64,000 nt of DNA from Rhodamnia argentea (taxonomy: Eukaryota > Streptophyta > Magnoliopsida > Myrtales > Myrtaceae): the NCBI RefSeq assembly GCF_020921035.1, contig NC_063150.1, positions 27,017,826-27,081,825 of the forward strand, read 5' to 3'. Under the pieces are notes generated by a model. It ran no database searches, had not been told where the DNA came from, and worked only from the letters and a program-made list of their open reading frames with translations. Position 1 is the first letter of the stretch. Each line of letters opens with the position of its first letter. Positions 8,272-20,129 of this stretch are shown here, piece after piece. A program made the translations under genes and the position numbers.

Positions 8272-11200
8272 ATGTGCTGTACTGAGTTTGCTGCTATGTT
8301 GTTCAATTTTTTCTTCAAGGGAAGATCAAGAGAGATCGATGGAGTGGAGGCGAATGACGATGCAGCTGCAAATGATGAAACAACAAGAGGCGCTTCTTCT
8401 GCTCACACTTCAACAGAAGGTCAAGGATTGGCTCCTTCGTCCGGATATGACTATGAAGTATTTTTGAGCTTCAGAGGACCAGATACTCGAGCAGCTTTTA
8501 CCGACTTCCTCTACACTCGTATGAAAGATGCAGGAATCCGCGTTTATAAGGACGATGAAGAGCTCCGCGTTGGGGAAGAGTTTGCCCCAGAACTTCTCCA
8601 AGCAGTTAATCAATCAAAGATCTCAATTCCTATCTTTTCGAAAGGTTATCCCTCCAGCGTATGGTGTCTCAAGGAGGTAGCCCAGATGGTCGAGTGCCAG
8701 AAAATTAGTGGACAAAAGATCATGCCCATTTTTTATGATGTGGCACCTTCAGAGGTTCGACATCAAACTGGGGGCTATGGAGAGGCCTTTCGTTCACATA
8801 AAAACAAGAAGCGGCATGATGAAAAAACTATGCAAGAGTGGAAGGATGCTCTCACTGCAGTTGGGGCAATAAACGGATGGAACCTGCATGGCAAGTGGGA
8901 GAACAGGTGATTGTTTTTGGCATTTCGTCTGATGTGGCTTCTTTCTTTACAATTATATGCATTTCAATTGCTTTCTTTTTCTACATATGTGTTAGATCGG
9001 TTGAAATTGAATTTTTTTTTTTCTGTTAAAGATTATGTTGCAGAAATCATGCTAAATAATCGCACAGTCCTGAATTTGTCCCTTTTTCATTTCAAACGAC
9101 ATATTTTTAGTTTAGGCCACTCATTAACCCATAGTACCGACGCTAATTCATGCACAATAAAAAATAAATCCTCGAAGAGCACGTGTCGGATAGGTCTGTA
9201 ATTTTCAATTTGGTCTTGTCAGAATATAGGATGGTTGAACCCAATTTTCTAACTCGGTACCTTTTGACGTCATACAAACACCAGGCGAGAAGGAGAGTTT
9301 GCAAAAGCACTCACCGAGGAGGTTTTCCAAAAATTGAAAAAGGCTTATTTGGCGGTATCAGATCACTTGGTCAGTGTCGACAATCACGTGGATGCAATCA
9401 TGATAATGATGGGTGCTCAGACAAGTGAAACACGGATTATAGGAATCCATGGGATGGGTGGCATCGGGAAGACCACTATTGCCAAATTGATCTACAATAA
9501 GCTTTTACTCGACTTTGAGTATCGTTGCTTTCTTGGCGATATTCGAGAAACGTCAAAACGTCAAGGCATTCAATTCTTACAGAAACAGCTCATCCGTGAT
9601 ATCCTCAAAATTGATGGGATTAAGATCATCAAAGAAATGTTGTCTGATAAAAGAGTCCTCCTCCTTCTCGATGATGTGGATCGCACGGAACATATGGATG
9701 CGCTTGTAGGAAACCATGGTTGGTTTGGCAAAGGAAGTAAACTTATTATTACAACACGAAACAAACAGGTTCTCAACGTTCCCGAAGAGGATCTTTATGA
9801 GGTTGGCCTCATGGATCCCTATCAATCTCTTCAACTTTTTAGCAAACATGCTTTCAGAAGAGATTCTCCTTTGGATGAGTACATCAACCAATCCAAGAGA
9901 GCGGTAGAAATTGCTGGAGGTCTTCCGCTTGCTCTTGAGGTCATTGGTTCACATTTAGGTCGCGTTGGACAGGATAAGGATATGTGGGACGCTGAATTGG
10001 AGAAGCTTGAAAGAGTTCCTCATGATAAAGTTCAGAGTAAACTGAAAATAAGCTTTGATGCATTAGATTTTCGACAACAACATATGTTCTTCGATATAGC
10101 TTGTCTTTTCATTGAATATGACAAAAACATTCTGGTTCATTTCTGGGATGAATCTAATTTTTACCCGAAAGTAGACATGAAAGTTTTGCGGAACATGTCT
10201 TTGATAAAGATCAACGAGTATAATGAAGTGTGGATGCACGACCAACTCAGAGACCTTGGAAGAGAAATAATTCTTAAAAAAAGTGGCATGCAGAAGGAGA
10301 AGCAGAGTAGAGTGTGGGATCCCGAAGAAGGATTGGATTTGCTCACGAGACATAACGTAAAATCATCCCCCTCCCCCGTATAAAAGTTTATGTTTCCTTT
10401 TTTTTTGGAATAAAAAGGCAGTTCCTTGTTGTATTGTGTAGCACCATTACGACTTCCTCAATCGTTTTTCCCCCCGCCTTCTTTTTTGCTCTTTTAAGAT
10501 TATATGAATAATAGCACCGAACTCAATCGCTTAATAGAGTGGACTTGAATAAATGCGTTTCCCTTCAACTTTTTTGTTTTTAAATTTTCCCTTCGGACGG
10601 GGACAAAAAGAATGATAGTACCAAACACAGCTGCCTAATATAGTGGATTTGAATACATGCGTTCCCCTTCATTTTTTTTTTTTTTGGTTATTAAATTTTT
10701 CCTTTGGGCGGGGACGTAAAGAAGTTCAAGCTCTTCGTCTCAAGTTGGACCAGCAGCGTCGTTTTACCTACGAGGACTTTGAGAGCCTACCAGAGCTGAA
10801 ATTCCTTGAAGTGGACGGTCGGAAAGAAGATTTTCGTGCCGAAGACAAGCTTCTTTGGCACGGAACCCCATCAAATGGTCTTGAGAAGTCATATCTCGTC
10901 CCTAAACTACGATGGCTTTCATGGCGCAATATTCCCCCAACATTTAACATTGCAAATTTCTCCATGAAAAATGTGGTTATTCTTAATCTATCACAGAGTA
11001 CTATTATGCATGATTGGAAAGGATGGAGCCACATTCAAGTATGTCATATTTTAGACGACACTTATTATTTCGTCTTATTGGATTCAAAAGTAAACCTTTG
11101 CATGATTTTTCTTTTACGGGCGATGGAGAAATTGAAAGTTCCGGATCTATCCTACTGTTATAGGCTTGAGAGTCTACCGGACAATCTGGGTAAAGGTCTT

Positions 11201-12925
11201 GCGGGCCTGGAATACCTATCTACGAACCGGTGCGGATCATTGAAGACGCTTCCGGAATCAATCGGAGAATTGACGTCATTGATTGAGTTGGATATATCCC
11301 ACACGTTGATCGAAGAACTACCTCGTTCCATCGGAGAGTTGAGGAATTTGAAAGCGGTGAAGATGTGGGACACTAAGATAAGCAAAATACCCGAGGAATT
11401 TTGGAAGATTGGGAAGCTCGAAAAAGTACAAGCCGTCGGACGTGTCGGGCGTTTACATGGAAACATAAGTGGTAGCATCTACGAGAATAAATCCCTGAGC
11501 ATCTTGAAATTGAGGGAGGCGGTTATAAACGAACTACCGCCGCTTCCTGAAAGTCTTACTATTCTTCATTTGGATAAATTGTGCGTGGAGACGTTTCCAG
11601 ATATCAAGAACCTCACTCATTTAAAGGAATTGGATCTGACATTCGCCCGACCTGGTGATGGTGGGAAATTAAATGGGCTTGGGGAAGATTGGATACCACG
11701 GTGGATTGTGGACTTGACCAAACTGGAGTCCCTGAGACTGGATTTTGATTATATGGTCACCGTATCAACAGACCTTAGCCTCCCTCCTCATCTCAAGTCC
11801 CTTAACCTCCGCTGCCCTAATCTCCGTCGCCTCCGGAGGCTTCCCTCAAGTTTATCCTCCGTACGTTTGGAGCAATGCTACTTACTTCGCTCGATGGAGG
11901 ATCTATCGAATTTGAAGAATCTATCCTCCTTAAGTTTGAGGCAATGCTACTCACTTCGCTCGATGGATCTATCGGGTTTGAAGAAACTATCATCTCTCAA
12001 GATTGTCAACTCTGGAATTGCAGAGATTCAAGGCCTTGGTTGTTTGGAGAACCTACGAGATTTGTCGCTTGATAACCTTGAACGGTTGAAGGTACTACTT
12101 GATCTACGCAATTCAAACAAACTGAGGTGGCTTCACGTATTAAATTGCGATAATCTGGTTGAGATTGAAGGCGAACTACCACTGTCTTTGGATAAACTTA
12201 GTATTTTTGCCTGTCCTTCGTTAGTGAAGTTGCCCGATCTGTCCAACTTCGTGGGTAAGCATGTGATTTGGATACACGAATGCGAAAAATTAAATGTTGA
12301 TGCAATTCTTGCAATTGCTCGAAACTATCCAGGAGTGTTGCATATTGAAGGATTTCAACAGCTACAGTTCCTGCCTGATCTAAGTGATCTGACAAATTCG
12401 AGCGAAATAACAAGTCTTCAGGTAAGAAGATGTGGCGATCTGGCCGAGATTCGAGGCAAACTACCGGAGTCTCTGGAAAAATTGGGGATTTATGACTGTA
12501 AATCTTTACGGGAGCTCCCCGATCTATCGAGCTCGACGAGGCTGCGAGAGGTTTCCATAGGTCACTGTGATGATCTGGGTGAGATTCAAGGCAAACTACC
12601 AGGGCCTTTGGAAAAATTGAAAATTTCTTCATGGAGATCTTTACGAAAGTTGCCTAATATGTCAAGCTTGATGAGACTGGAAGAGGTTTCAATATATAGA
12701 TGTGGTAATCTGATTGAGATTGGAGGCGAATTACCACAATCTTTGAAAATTTTGAAGATTCGTTCCTGTGGATCTTTACAGGAGTTCCCTAATTTGTCGA
12801 GCTTGACAGGGCTGCAAGAGTTTTCCCTAGGTGAATGTGGTGATCTGGATAAGATTCTATGCAAACTACCAGTCATTGGAAAAATTGGAGATTCAATCTT
12901 GTGGATCTTTACAGAAGTTCCCTGA
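8272..12925 (+). CDS. TNL-1: TIR-NB-LRR immune receptor (L6-like), C-terminally truncated by frameshift
   Basis: Model: exon 1 8272-8906, exon 2 9285-10356, then an open frame from about 10631 to the stop at 12925, giving about 1333 aa. The exon 1/2 join is GT-AG, phase 2. TIR domain, about residues 60-205: starts EVFLSFRGPDTR and keeps the Glu of WCLKEV that NAD-cleaving TIRs need. NB-ARC, about 240-560: P-loop GMGGIGKTT (about 268-276), kinase-2 LLLLDDVD, RNBS-B KLIITTRN, GGLPLA (about 423) and MHD (about 529) are all intact. LRRs follow, ending in 45-residue repeats. Oddities: the acceptor of the last intron is GG instead of AG, so 81 nt of former intron stay open in frame. A 2-nt deletion near 12873 shifts the frame and removes about 170 residues. 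The join to exon 3 is uncertain, because the nearest AG after the pyrimidine tract gives the wrong phase. The start is the first in-frame ATG; the ATG used by TNL-2 is out of frame here. TNLs act in the cytosol or nucleus as immune switches. Function of this truncated product is uncertain. Confidence 0.85.
8339..8467 (+). other. Out-of-frame ATG at the position of the TNL-2 start codon
   Basis: ATGGAG at 8339 aligns with the TNL-2 start at 57679 but opens a 42-codon frame (ending TGA at 8465-8467) different from the TIR frame. An indel in the TNL-1 leader moved the frame, and TNL-1 now needs the upstream ATG at 8272 (or 8296). A ribosome that skipped 8272 would start here and miss the TIR domain. 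Confidence 0.6.
10507..10716. repeat. 104-bp tandem duplication between NB-ARC and LRR exons of TNL-1
   Basis: 'agcaccgaactcaatcgctTAATAgAGTGGacttgaataaatgcg' (from 10513) recurs as 'agtaccaaacacagctgcc..' (from 10617), and each unit ends in a T-rich tract plus 'cggacgggga' or 'gggcgggga'. The same duplication is present in TNL-2 (59880-60071), so it predates the gene duplication. The second unit contains the possible acceptor CACAG at 10630 and the T tract before the LRR frame. Confidence 0.7.
11039..11119 (+). other. Former 81-nt intron, now open reading frame, in TNL-1
   Basis: The donor CAA|GTATGT is intact, but the acceptor that reads TTACAG|ACG in TNL-2 (60471-60477) reads TTACGG|GCG here. 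The TNL-2 intron is 80 nt and frame-breaking. The TNL-1 version has one extra A and is 81 nt with no stop, adding 27 codons with a hydrophobic end. A cryptic AG 9 nt downstream (11127-11128) would also give an in-frame join. Confidence 0.85.
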
Positions 12926-13245
12926 TTTGTCGAGCTTGACAGTGCTGCGAGAGTTTTCCCTAGGTGAATGTGGTAATCTGGTTGAGATTCAAGGCGAACT
13001 TCCAGAGTCTTTGGAAATTTTGGAGATTCGATCTTGTGGATCTTTACAGAAGTTCCCTGATTTGTCGAGCTTGACAGGGCTGCGAGAGGTTTGCATGGTC
13101 AGATGTGGTAATCTGGTTGAGATTCAAGGCGAACTTCCAGAGTCTTTGGAAAAATTGGAGATTCAATCTTGTGGATCTTTACAGAAGTTACCTGATTTGT
13201 CGAGCTTGACAGGACTACGAATGGTTGTAGTGAATCATTGCTGGA
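12154..13245 (+). repeat. 135-bp LRR repeat array of TNL-1
   Basis: The anchor 'atctggnnnAgatt' falls at 12154, 12440, 12575, 12710, 12845, 12978 and 13113. Spacing is 135 bp from 12440 on, except 133 bp between 12845 and 12978, which marks the 2-nt deletion. Each unit codes a 45-residue pair of LRRs of the form LVEIQGELPESLE, then LEIRSCGSLQKFPDLSSL. Units before 12440 are more diverged (286 bp for two). Confidence 0.85.
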
Positions 13246-13391
13246 AATTAAATGTGGAGGAAATTTCTTCTCTTTGCTCGGAGAAGTCGATCAAATTTTA
13301 TGAGGACAGTCTGACCGACCTGAATCTGAATCTGGGGAACAAGAGAGAGGAATTTGAATCTGAAACTGAGGGAGAAGACGACGAGGAATAA
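12873..13391 (+). pseudogene. Frameshifted C-terminal part of TNL-1
   Basis: After the 2-nt deletion ('ctaccagtcattgg' versus 'ctaccacaatcattgg' in TNL-2), the ancestral frame continues open to a stop at 13389-13391. It codes three more LRR units, then a tail with 'LNVEEISSLCSEKSIKFY' and an acidic end (about EGEDDEE), the same ending as TNL-2. Nothing else in the tail is broken, so the deletion is probably recent. It could also be a sequencing or assembly error. Confidence 0.8.
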
Positions 13392-14930
13392 TTGCATATT
13401 CTCTTGAAAGCTTCTTGATGCACGACCACAAATTGTTTCCTTGTGCGCAAACTTTAAACAAATTGAGGCAACTTATTTCATCTGACCATCAATGTTTTCC
13501 CTTTTCTGCAATCAAATTTTTTCACATATATGAACAGAGAAGTTTCAGATGCACTTTTCAATTACCTTTTCACGAGTTGATGACTGAAAATCTGATGAAG
13601 GTATTGAAATTATGATAGCTCTGTACAACCATAGGTTCTTAAATATGCACAAATATTCTTCCTGTTTCCCTAGTTTGGTTTTTTTCTTTTTAGCTATATT
13701 TTCTTTGGATGGTTTCTCCTTGCTTTTATGTTTCCCAGCTGGAGGCATGCATGTCGATTGCTTCTTTTCTATTTGATATGTAACAAATCATTAGAGATCA
13801 TTGTCAATTTGCCGCTTCACATATTTCAAAGTTGATAACCTTGCTTAGCATTGGAGATAACTTCATTACACGGCAAACAATTAGATGGAATGTGTGTTGG
13901 AAGGCCATATAACTATGGTTCTTATCCTGGAACTTTACAGCATAATTAACTCATCGATATTTAGACCAAAAAAAAGACAAATTCATTGATGCAACTGTGA
14001 AGAAGCAGACACTCTGTATTGATATACTTATGTTCAGTTCATTTTCCAGGAAAGGTGTGCTTCTTACTGGGATTTGCAAATGTTAGGGAGGAGTTATAAA
14101 ATGAAGAAAGGCGAATTTCACTTCGGTAGCGGCATCAATAGTTGGCGCAGCAAAACTTCCATCTGTGACAAGAGAGAGGAGCTACCTAGCTTCTCCAAGG
14201 TATCATAAATCATCTCACAGTCAAAGGCTAGTATTTCAGTATGACTGGTGAGTAGGACATATGATAAGACTCTTCTCCATTATGGCCTACAACTTCTAGA
14301 AATGGTTATGCCTAGGTGATTATCAGAAACAGAAACCCTTCCATTCACCTAAAGCTATACTAGAGGAATCTTTTAGGTTTTAAGATGGACAAGAAGTGCT
14401 ATGGGAGATATCTCAAATGACCAGCCTTTTTGCTGGTTGGTTTCTAATGTTGCCGAGAGGAATTAGAGTTCGAGAAACTTAAAGAAATCTTTCTGTGCAG
14501 GGAGCTGTGGCTCATTGGGCAGCTGCACAAACGAAGACTGCATAAAGGGAAATGAAGATGACATTTAATGTCGACTAAATTCCCGTTCACAATCTTGGGG
14601 GTGGTAAACTGTGGATTCATCTGTTGAGACAGAAACGTGAAGATTAGTGAGCGAAGTCATTGCCTGCGGATGAAATTGTTAAATCTGTTGAGCTTGATGT
14701 GAAGTTTCAGTTGAATGTTTTGCCTTTCTTTTCCAGAGAAGAGAAACCATTAGGGCAGGGCAGAGGGACTCGTCGTGCAATCTGGGGCATCATGTAATGT
14801 TTTGGGGGGTCAAAGGGCTATTTAAGCAAAACTGATTGTTGATTAATCTTTTTTTGTGGAGCCATAAGAATGAACATTGCACTTCATCTGCACGTGTGTT
14901 CTCTTCATTGATATTCAATAGAACTTTCTT
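13392..14930 (+). repeat. TNL-1 3' flank, duplicated at 62488-64000
   Basis: It is near-identical to the TNL-2 flank over about 1.5 kb with only scattered substitutions and small indels. Splice-like signals suggest 3' UTR exons: 'ttttccag|gaaaggtg' (14050) to 'ctccaag|gtatcat' (about 14200), and 'ttctgtgcag|ggagctg' (about 14500). No long coding frame is present. Whether this is UTR, or the relic of another gene carried along, cannot be decided from sequence. Confidence 0.6.
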
Positions 14931-15139
14931 ATCAGTTCCCAAATATTCTTTAACCAGGAAAAACTTGAAGGTCTTGTCTGGATGGGGAGAAAAATTTGTG
15001 TGTGCTTGAAGAAGTGTATAGAGAGAGGCTGATCAGTTCCCATATGGTCTTAGTTGCGCCTGCTAAAACCAGTTCATGGACCTTTCCATGTGAAAATGGT
15101 ACTCACGGTAGTATTGCTCATTTGCATGATAGGCACAAA

Positions 15140-16790
15140 TTGTTGTAAAGTCGACCATCGCCAAAATTATCTACAATCAGTTTTCACATTTTGAGCACTG
15201 TTGCTTTGTTTCTAACAATTTGATACTTTAGAGTTCGAGGGTATTCAGTACTTGCAGAATCAACTCATCTCCTATCTCCAGAAAAGGAAATTTACTGAAC
15301 AAGCAATGTTAATGAAGGGATCAATTTGACCAAACAAAAAAATGAGGGGATCAAGACAATTAAACGGAGACTATCTAGTAAAAGAGTTCTCTTCCATTTC
15401 ATGATTTAGACCAGAAGAAACAATTGAATGCACTCGTGGGAAATATCTATGATATTCAGGCACACTGAATTCTTCAATGCTAAATATTGATCACTAAAGG
15501 ATCTCAAAATTCTTAGTGCTTCGCATTGTTCATCGATGAGGATAATCTCTTCCATTTGTCGTTTGACATCTCTACCAAGGCCATCTTTCAGAAGCACCAT
15601 AATATACAACTTTCCCTGTCGACTGGAGCCCTTACAAGCCATGGATACTTGTCTTTGAAGACAAATGTAGATGTGCACAGAGCCATCCTGACTCAATTGG
15701 CAATCTGCAATCGCTACTAGAGTTAGATGTCTCCTACACGTGCATTAAAGAGCTACCTGACTCAATGGGAAACATGAAAAGTTAGAAACAAGTGAGGGCG
15801 AATAACCGTTCCAATGGAAAGATACCTAGTGCCTTGTGGTTGCTTTAAAAGCTTGGAGAACTAAATGCAGCACACGCTGAAAGCTTGCCACTTGAAATTA
15901 TAAATGACATTTGCAGATTCTACCTTGAAATTGACTCTGATCGAAACATACCGAAGTGCCATGGCTTCCAGAAAGTCTTGTCGGTTTACATATTGATACA
16001 TCCATGACAACATTTTCAGATTTCTCAAACCCGACAAGTTTGAATAGCTTGTATTTGGCCATTCGACCGGATCCTTACCCGTTGAACAATTGCCATGGTG
16101 CATTGTCATATCAAATAAACTGGAGTCTTTGACTTTGTTGTCTGCTGTTGCGACCACCTTATCAATAGATATTGATCAGCTTTCTCAACTCAAAAGACGA
16201 GAATGCCGGTGCGCTAATTTGTTGTGCCTCCCAAAGCTTCCCTCGACTTTTTCTGTTGAATCTTGCTGGTGGATGAGAACAGTGATGGATCTCTCAAGCT
16301 TGAAAAGATTGTTAGAACTAAGAATGGAGAACTTTGCAATAGCAGAGATTATTGTAGTAATGTGGATTTTGGGGAATCTATGAATTCTGGAGCTCTTCAA
16401 TCCCGAAAAAGGGTGATTTTCCTTGAGCCAACTCGTTTGAAAAAGTTGGAAGTCGGTTGCACTAGAATATTGTAGTAATGTGGATTTTGCTCATCGCAAA
16501 CTACCGGAATCTCTGGAAGAATTGTTGATTGAAGGCCTTGACATCCTCAATGTGAGTTGATGGGGTTGGAGTACTTACCGGAGACAGTATAACACGTGTG
16601 AGGCCCGATTGTTTCAACTTGAAGAGATTCAAATGATGGGATGTCCGGCATTGCTTAGGAGAATCAACCATTTCTCGAAAAATTTAAGATGACAAGCTCT
16701 GCAGAGGAGTGCAATTTCAAATAAGAAGTGCATGCGATTCTTGAAAGGTCCTGCAGTTACAACCAGATATGTTATCTAGGAAGCTTTGAG
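15140..16790 (+). pseudogene. Heavily decayed TNL gene (NB-ARC and LRR relics)
   Basis: At 15145-15440, translated pieces in shifting frames match the TNL NB-ARC: 'STIAKIIYNQ', 'HCCFVSN', 'EGIQYLQNQLIS', 'IKTIKRRLSSKRVLFHF'. The P-loop glycines are gone and stops interrupt. LRR traces follow: 'IKELPDSMGNM' (15745), 'IPKCHGFQKVLSVYI' (about 15950), 'DLSSLKRLLELRMENFAIAEI' (about 16288-16350) and 'KLPESLEELLIEG' (about 16500). There is no TIR exon. Around 17200-17460 there is faint similarity to the TNL 3' flank. The decay is far beyond that of TNL-1, so this is an older cluster member. Confidence 0.75.
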
Positions 16791-19200
16791 ACTTAAAAAA
16801 ATTGCTTATTGCCCTATGTCATTTCAGCAGACATTCATTATTGCCATTCCTGGAATCGTTTTTTTTTTTTTAATATTAAATTAGAATCACAATTTGGTAA
16901 GTCAACTTGAGACTTGAACCCTTGCATAGTTAGTTACACGCCATGTTTGCAACCACTTTCTACCTTAAGATGGATGGCTGTAAACTACTCATGAAATGGG
17001 ATCATGGTTTCTTTCGATCTATTTCATGAGCTCGATATGCTTTAGGTATATTCTCTTTTGATGGTTTTGGTTGGCGAATTAAGTTGCCAACATATTTAAA
17101 AAAAAAAGGTCAAATTGATGCTAGTTTTACTACATTCAAGTACATTAATTTTGTCAATTTGCACGTTGATCTTTTATGTGAGATCCTCGAAATCTGTTGG
17201 GTTGTACTGTAAATTTGAAGCTAATATCCATACCCCGTTAAATTTGTTACACCTTGAACAACGAAGGGCATACTCAAATGTGTAGGCTTTAATCGGGGAC
17301 AGAAGCTCTGTCATTCACCTTCTGGTTATCCTAAGAATGGAGCTTCAGGAAGAAAAATCTCTCCCTGACGAAAGTACTATATGATGACTTGAGCTTTTCC
17401 TCTCGATAACAACAAAGAAAAATTTACATGATCTTTATGTGCAGGTAAACTGTGGCTAAGTCAGTTAATGCGTAGAATTGACAACCAAACTCAATCAAGT
17501 AAAAAAATATATAGATGTGAGGACAATATATCTTTTTCCAGCACTTCGGTTTTGTACTCTAGCTTTTTTACCTTGACGTACAGACTCTTTTTAACTAATC
17601 ATAAGGTGTCGAGGGCTTAGCTGGTCTCTTGCACAATGTGCTTTGGATGGTAATAGTTACTAGCAATATATCTTTTGAAATGATGAAGGGAATTTAGTTT
17701 TTTTTTCAGGTTTCCACTGATTCTAATTCCTGTATGTCAGAAAAAAAAGAGGGTAAAAACTTACAACTTTCGTCCCAAAGGCTGATCAGTGGAAATGATG
17801 CAAGACAAGGTCATCGTCTGTTCCCAAGGTGGCTTGATTTAACAGTTAATCTGCATGACTCCCTTCTCTCGAATGAAACCACCCACGACAAGAGCACTAC
17901 CAATGCACGCAATAACTAACCGTGTTCGAGCTCACGTGGTCCTGCTTCGTCGCTCTTTCACGGCTCGGGCCCCTCGATCGAACGCCATCATCATCGTCTG
18001 CCGGACTGATGCTAGGCGAGACGAGATCCGCGATCGTCGAGGACGTCATCGATCAGGTTGTGCCAAGAAACAACACCGCTCCACCGCGGCAACGAGAAAA
18101 CAAACACAAATGAAATGAAACTGTACAGCCCCGTGGAATACAGATGCGGCCCATGTACGAGAGAAGCTGGACTTATGGAGCAAAGACAAAAACCAGCATG
18201 AGGCGCGACGCACATTGGGACAGAAAATTGGCTCCTCCGTACGTTTAGATGGGTTTGATTCAGTATCTGAAATGAGCTTTGAAAAAATACAAATACCTTC
18301 TATCTAAAGGAATTTAGGAAAATACTAATTGTGTTTGGGAAGATCACATTTGAAAATGGGCTTTGGATTGAATGGCGTTTAGTAAAAATAAGATTTCAAA
18401 AGGGCTTTAAATGCAATTTTTTAACTTTTAATTAAAAAATTTCCCATAGCTGCGAAGAAGATAAACAATAAAAAGGGAGGCAAAATCGAAAATATAGGAA
18501 ATTGATGAGGTTAGTTTTGGAAGGAAAAAAATCTTGTAGCATTTGGCGAAATGCTGAAAGCCAATGCCAATTCCATTAGCATTGGGCTTTCGGCTTTTAC
18601 AACGCTAGCATTTGGTCAAATGCTGGTTTAAAGCTGAACCAAATACTTCAACATTCTTTTAATGGGCTTCGAGGGTGAAAGCCCCTTGCGATTGTTAAAT
18701 CAAACCCACTGAACAAGCCGGCATCTGTATTCTATGTGGAGGTAGGCGGAGGCAAGTAGAGATGGGGGTGGGCAGGTAGAGATGGGGGTGATCAAGCGGC
18801 AATGGCGGGCGGCAATGGCGGGCAAGCGGCTGGCGGGGCTGGCGGCGAGTAATAATAAGAAATTTCTTTGTAAAAAAATTGATTTTTTAAGAAAAATTTT
18901 AAAAAATTAATTGCTTGTTTTAGTAATATCACTTTTCTTAATAAATTATAAGAAACAAGTATTCTATGATTTGGTTAGATATAAAAGTATTTAAGTAATG
19001 CGAATCGGGTCGGATATAGATCATTAAACTTGTACTATATGAAAATAAGTCAAAACAGATTAAATGGGTTAATATGGATCGAATCATATTCAACCCATCC
19101 CAAATCTGATCCGACCCACTCATTTGACATCTTTAGATTTTATCAAGTCTGGTAAACCAAACTACAGGCCCAAGATTAGATTGACAGGTAAAGTTATGAA
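16790..19200. other. Intergenic region; left flank of the lipase segmental duplication from about 17.45 kb
   Basis: From about 17450 the sequence matches 28640-29580 ('tgaaatgatgaagggaatttag', 'caaaggctgatcagtg', 'gatgcaagacaaggtcatc'). The part 18140-19130 is largely missing from the second copy, where a CA repeat stands instead. Short frames at 17734-18215 are not conserved. A G-rich stretch near 18740-18850 repeats 'gatgggggtg' and 'ggcaatggcgggc'. No gene is seen. Confidence 0.55.
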
Positions 19201-19409
19201 CGCATTCATTCAACAGAAATCATGAAGTTGTATTTACAAGTACGACTCGTTCAACTTCGCCCAATTTACATTCAGAGTGAATTTGAGTAGAGAGCTCCTA
19301 TGCGTCTTGTGATGGATATGGACAACAGATCGATTGAATGCATTTCACGGCCGTCATCACAGAGGTCCCTGATGATCTTTGAGAAACCAGGTGCTGACCC
19401 AGGAGCATT

Positions 19410-20087
19410 TTAACTCAAGTTGTTCTTGGCATCGGAGTCCGAAGGCAGCCTCAATGCAGCAGCAGAAGGATTCCTGGAAAGCATTAGATTTCCATTGACA
19501 TCTTCACCTCCATATTCCTTCAATCGTGGGTCCATGACGATTTTGCACGATCTCCATGTTTCAGCCATTAATCCCACACCATAGTAGACTACATGGTCCG
19601 CGATGCTGTTGCCAGTTACCGATCTGCAGAGACGCGCACTCTCATCAGTCATCAATATATTCCTGGAAACAAAGGACTGATATTCTCGAAAACAAGCCTG
19701 TCTGTCTCATGACTTATTGCTGCTAGAATGACAAATCTACAAACTAATTGCTTGAACGAGTAGCTTCAACTGAAACTACCTCATTACCTGCTGCATGATG
19801 GATCTTCGCCAGAGCTATCGCAAACTTTCTCAACCTGATAAACCAGACTACCAAATCCTATATTGTACAGCCATACCTACAACAAACGGGACAGTCGAAT
19901 TGCATGTGAACACAGCAAAGATTATGACTAGTCATCAGAGAAGCATGTGGAATCAAATCATTTTCTCATTATCACACATCAATATGTTTATCCGCGGCTA
20001 TCTTTGAGCTAGTCACCAATAATCATAAGCATTAGTAGACATACAATATTTGAAACGTGTATAATTGACAGACCTTAAGACTAGGTC

Positions 20088-20129
<42 letters not shown>

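Noticed and set aside
18740..18850. G-rich repeat possibly forming a G-quadruplex
   Set aside because: The G runs are mostly short and irregular; no more than a compositional note can be supported.
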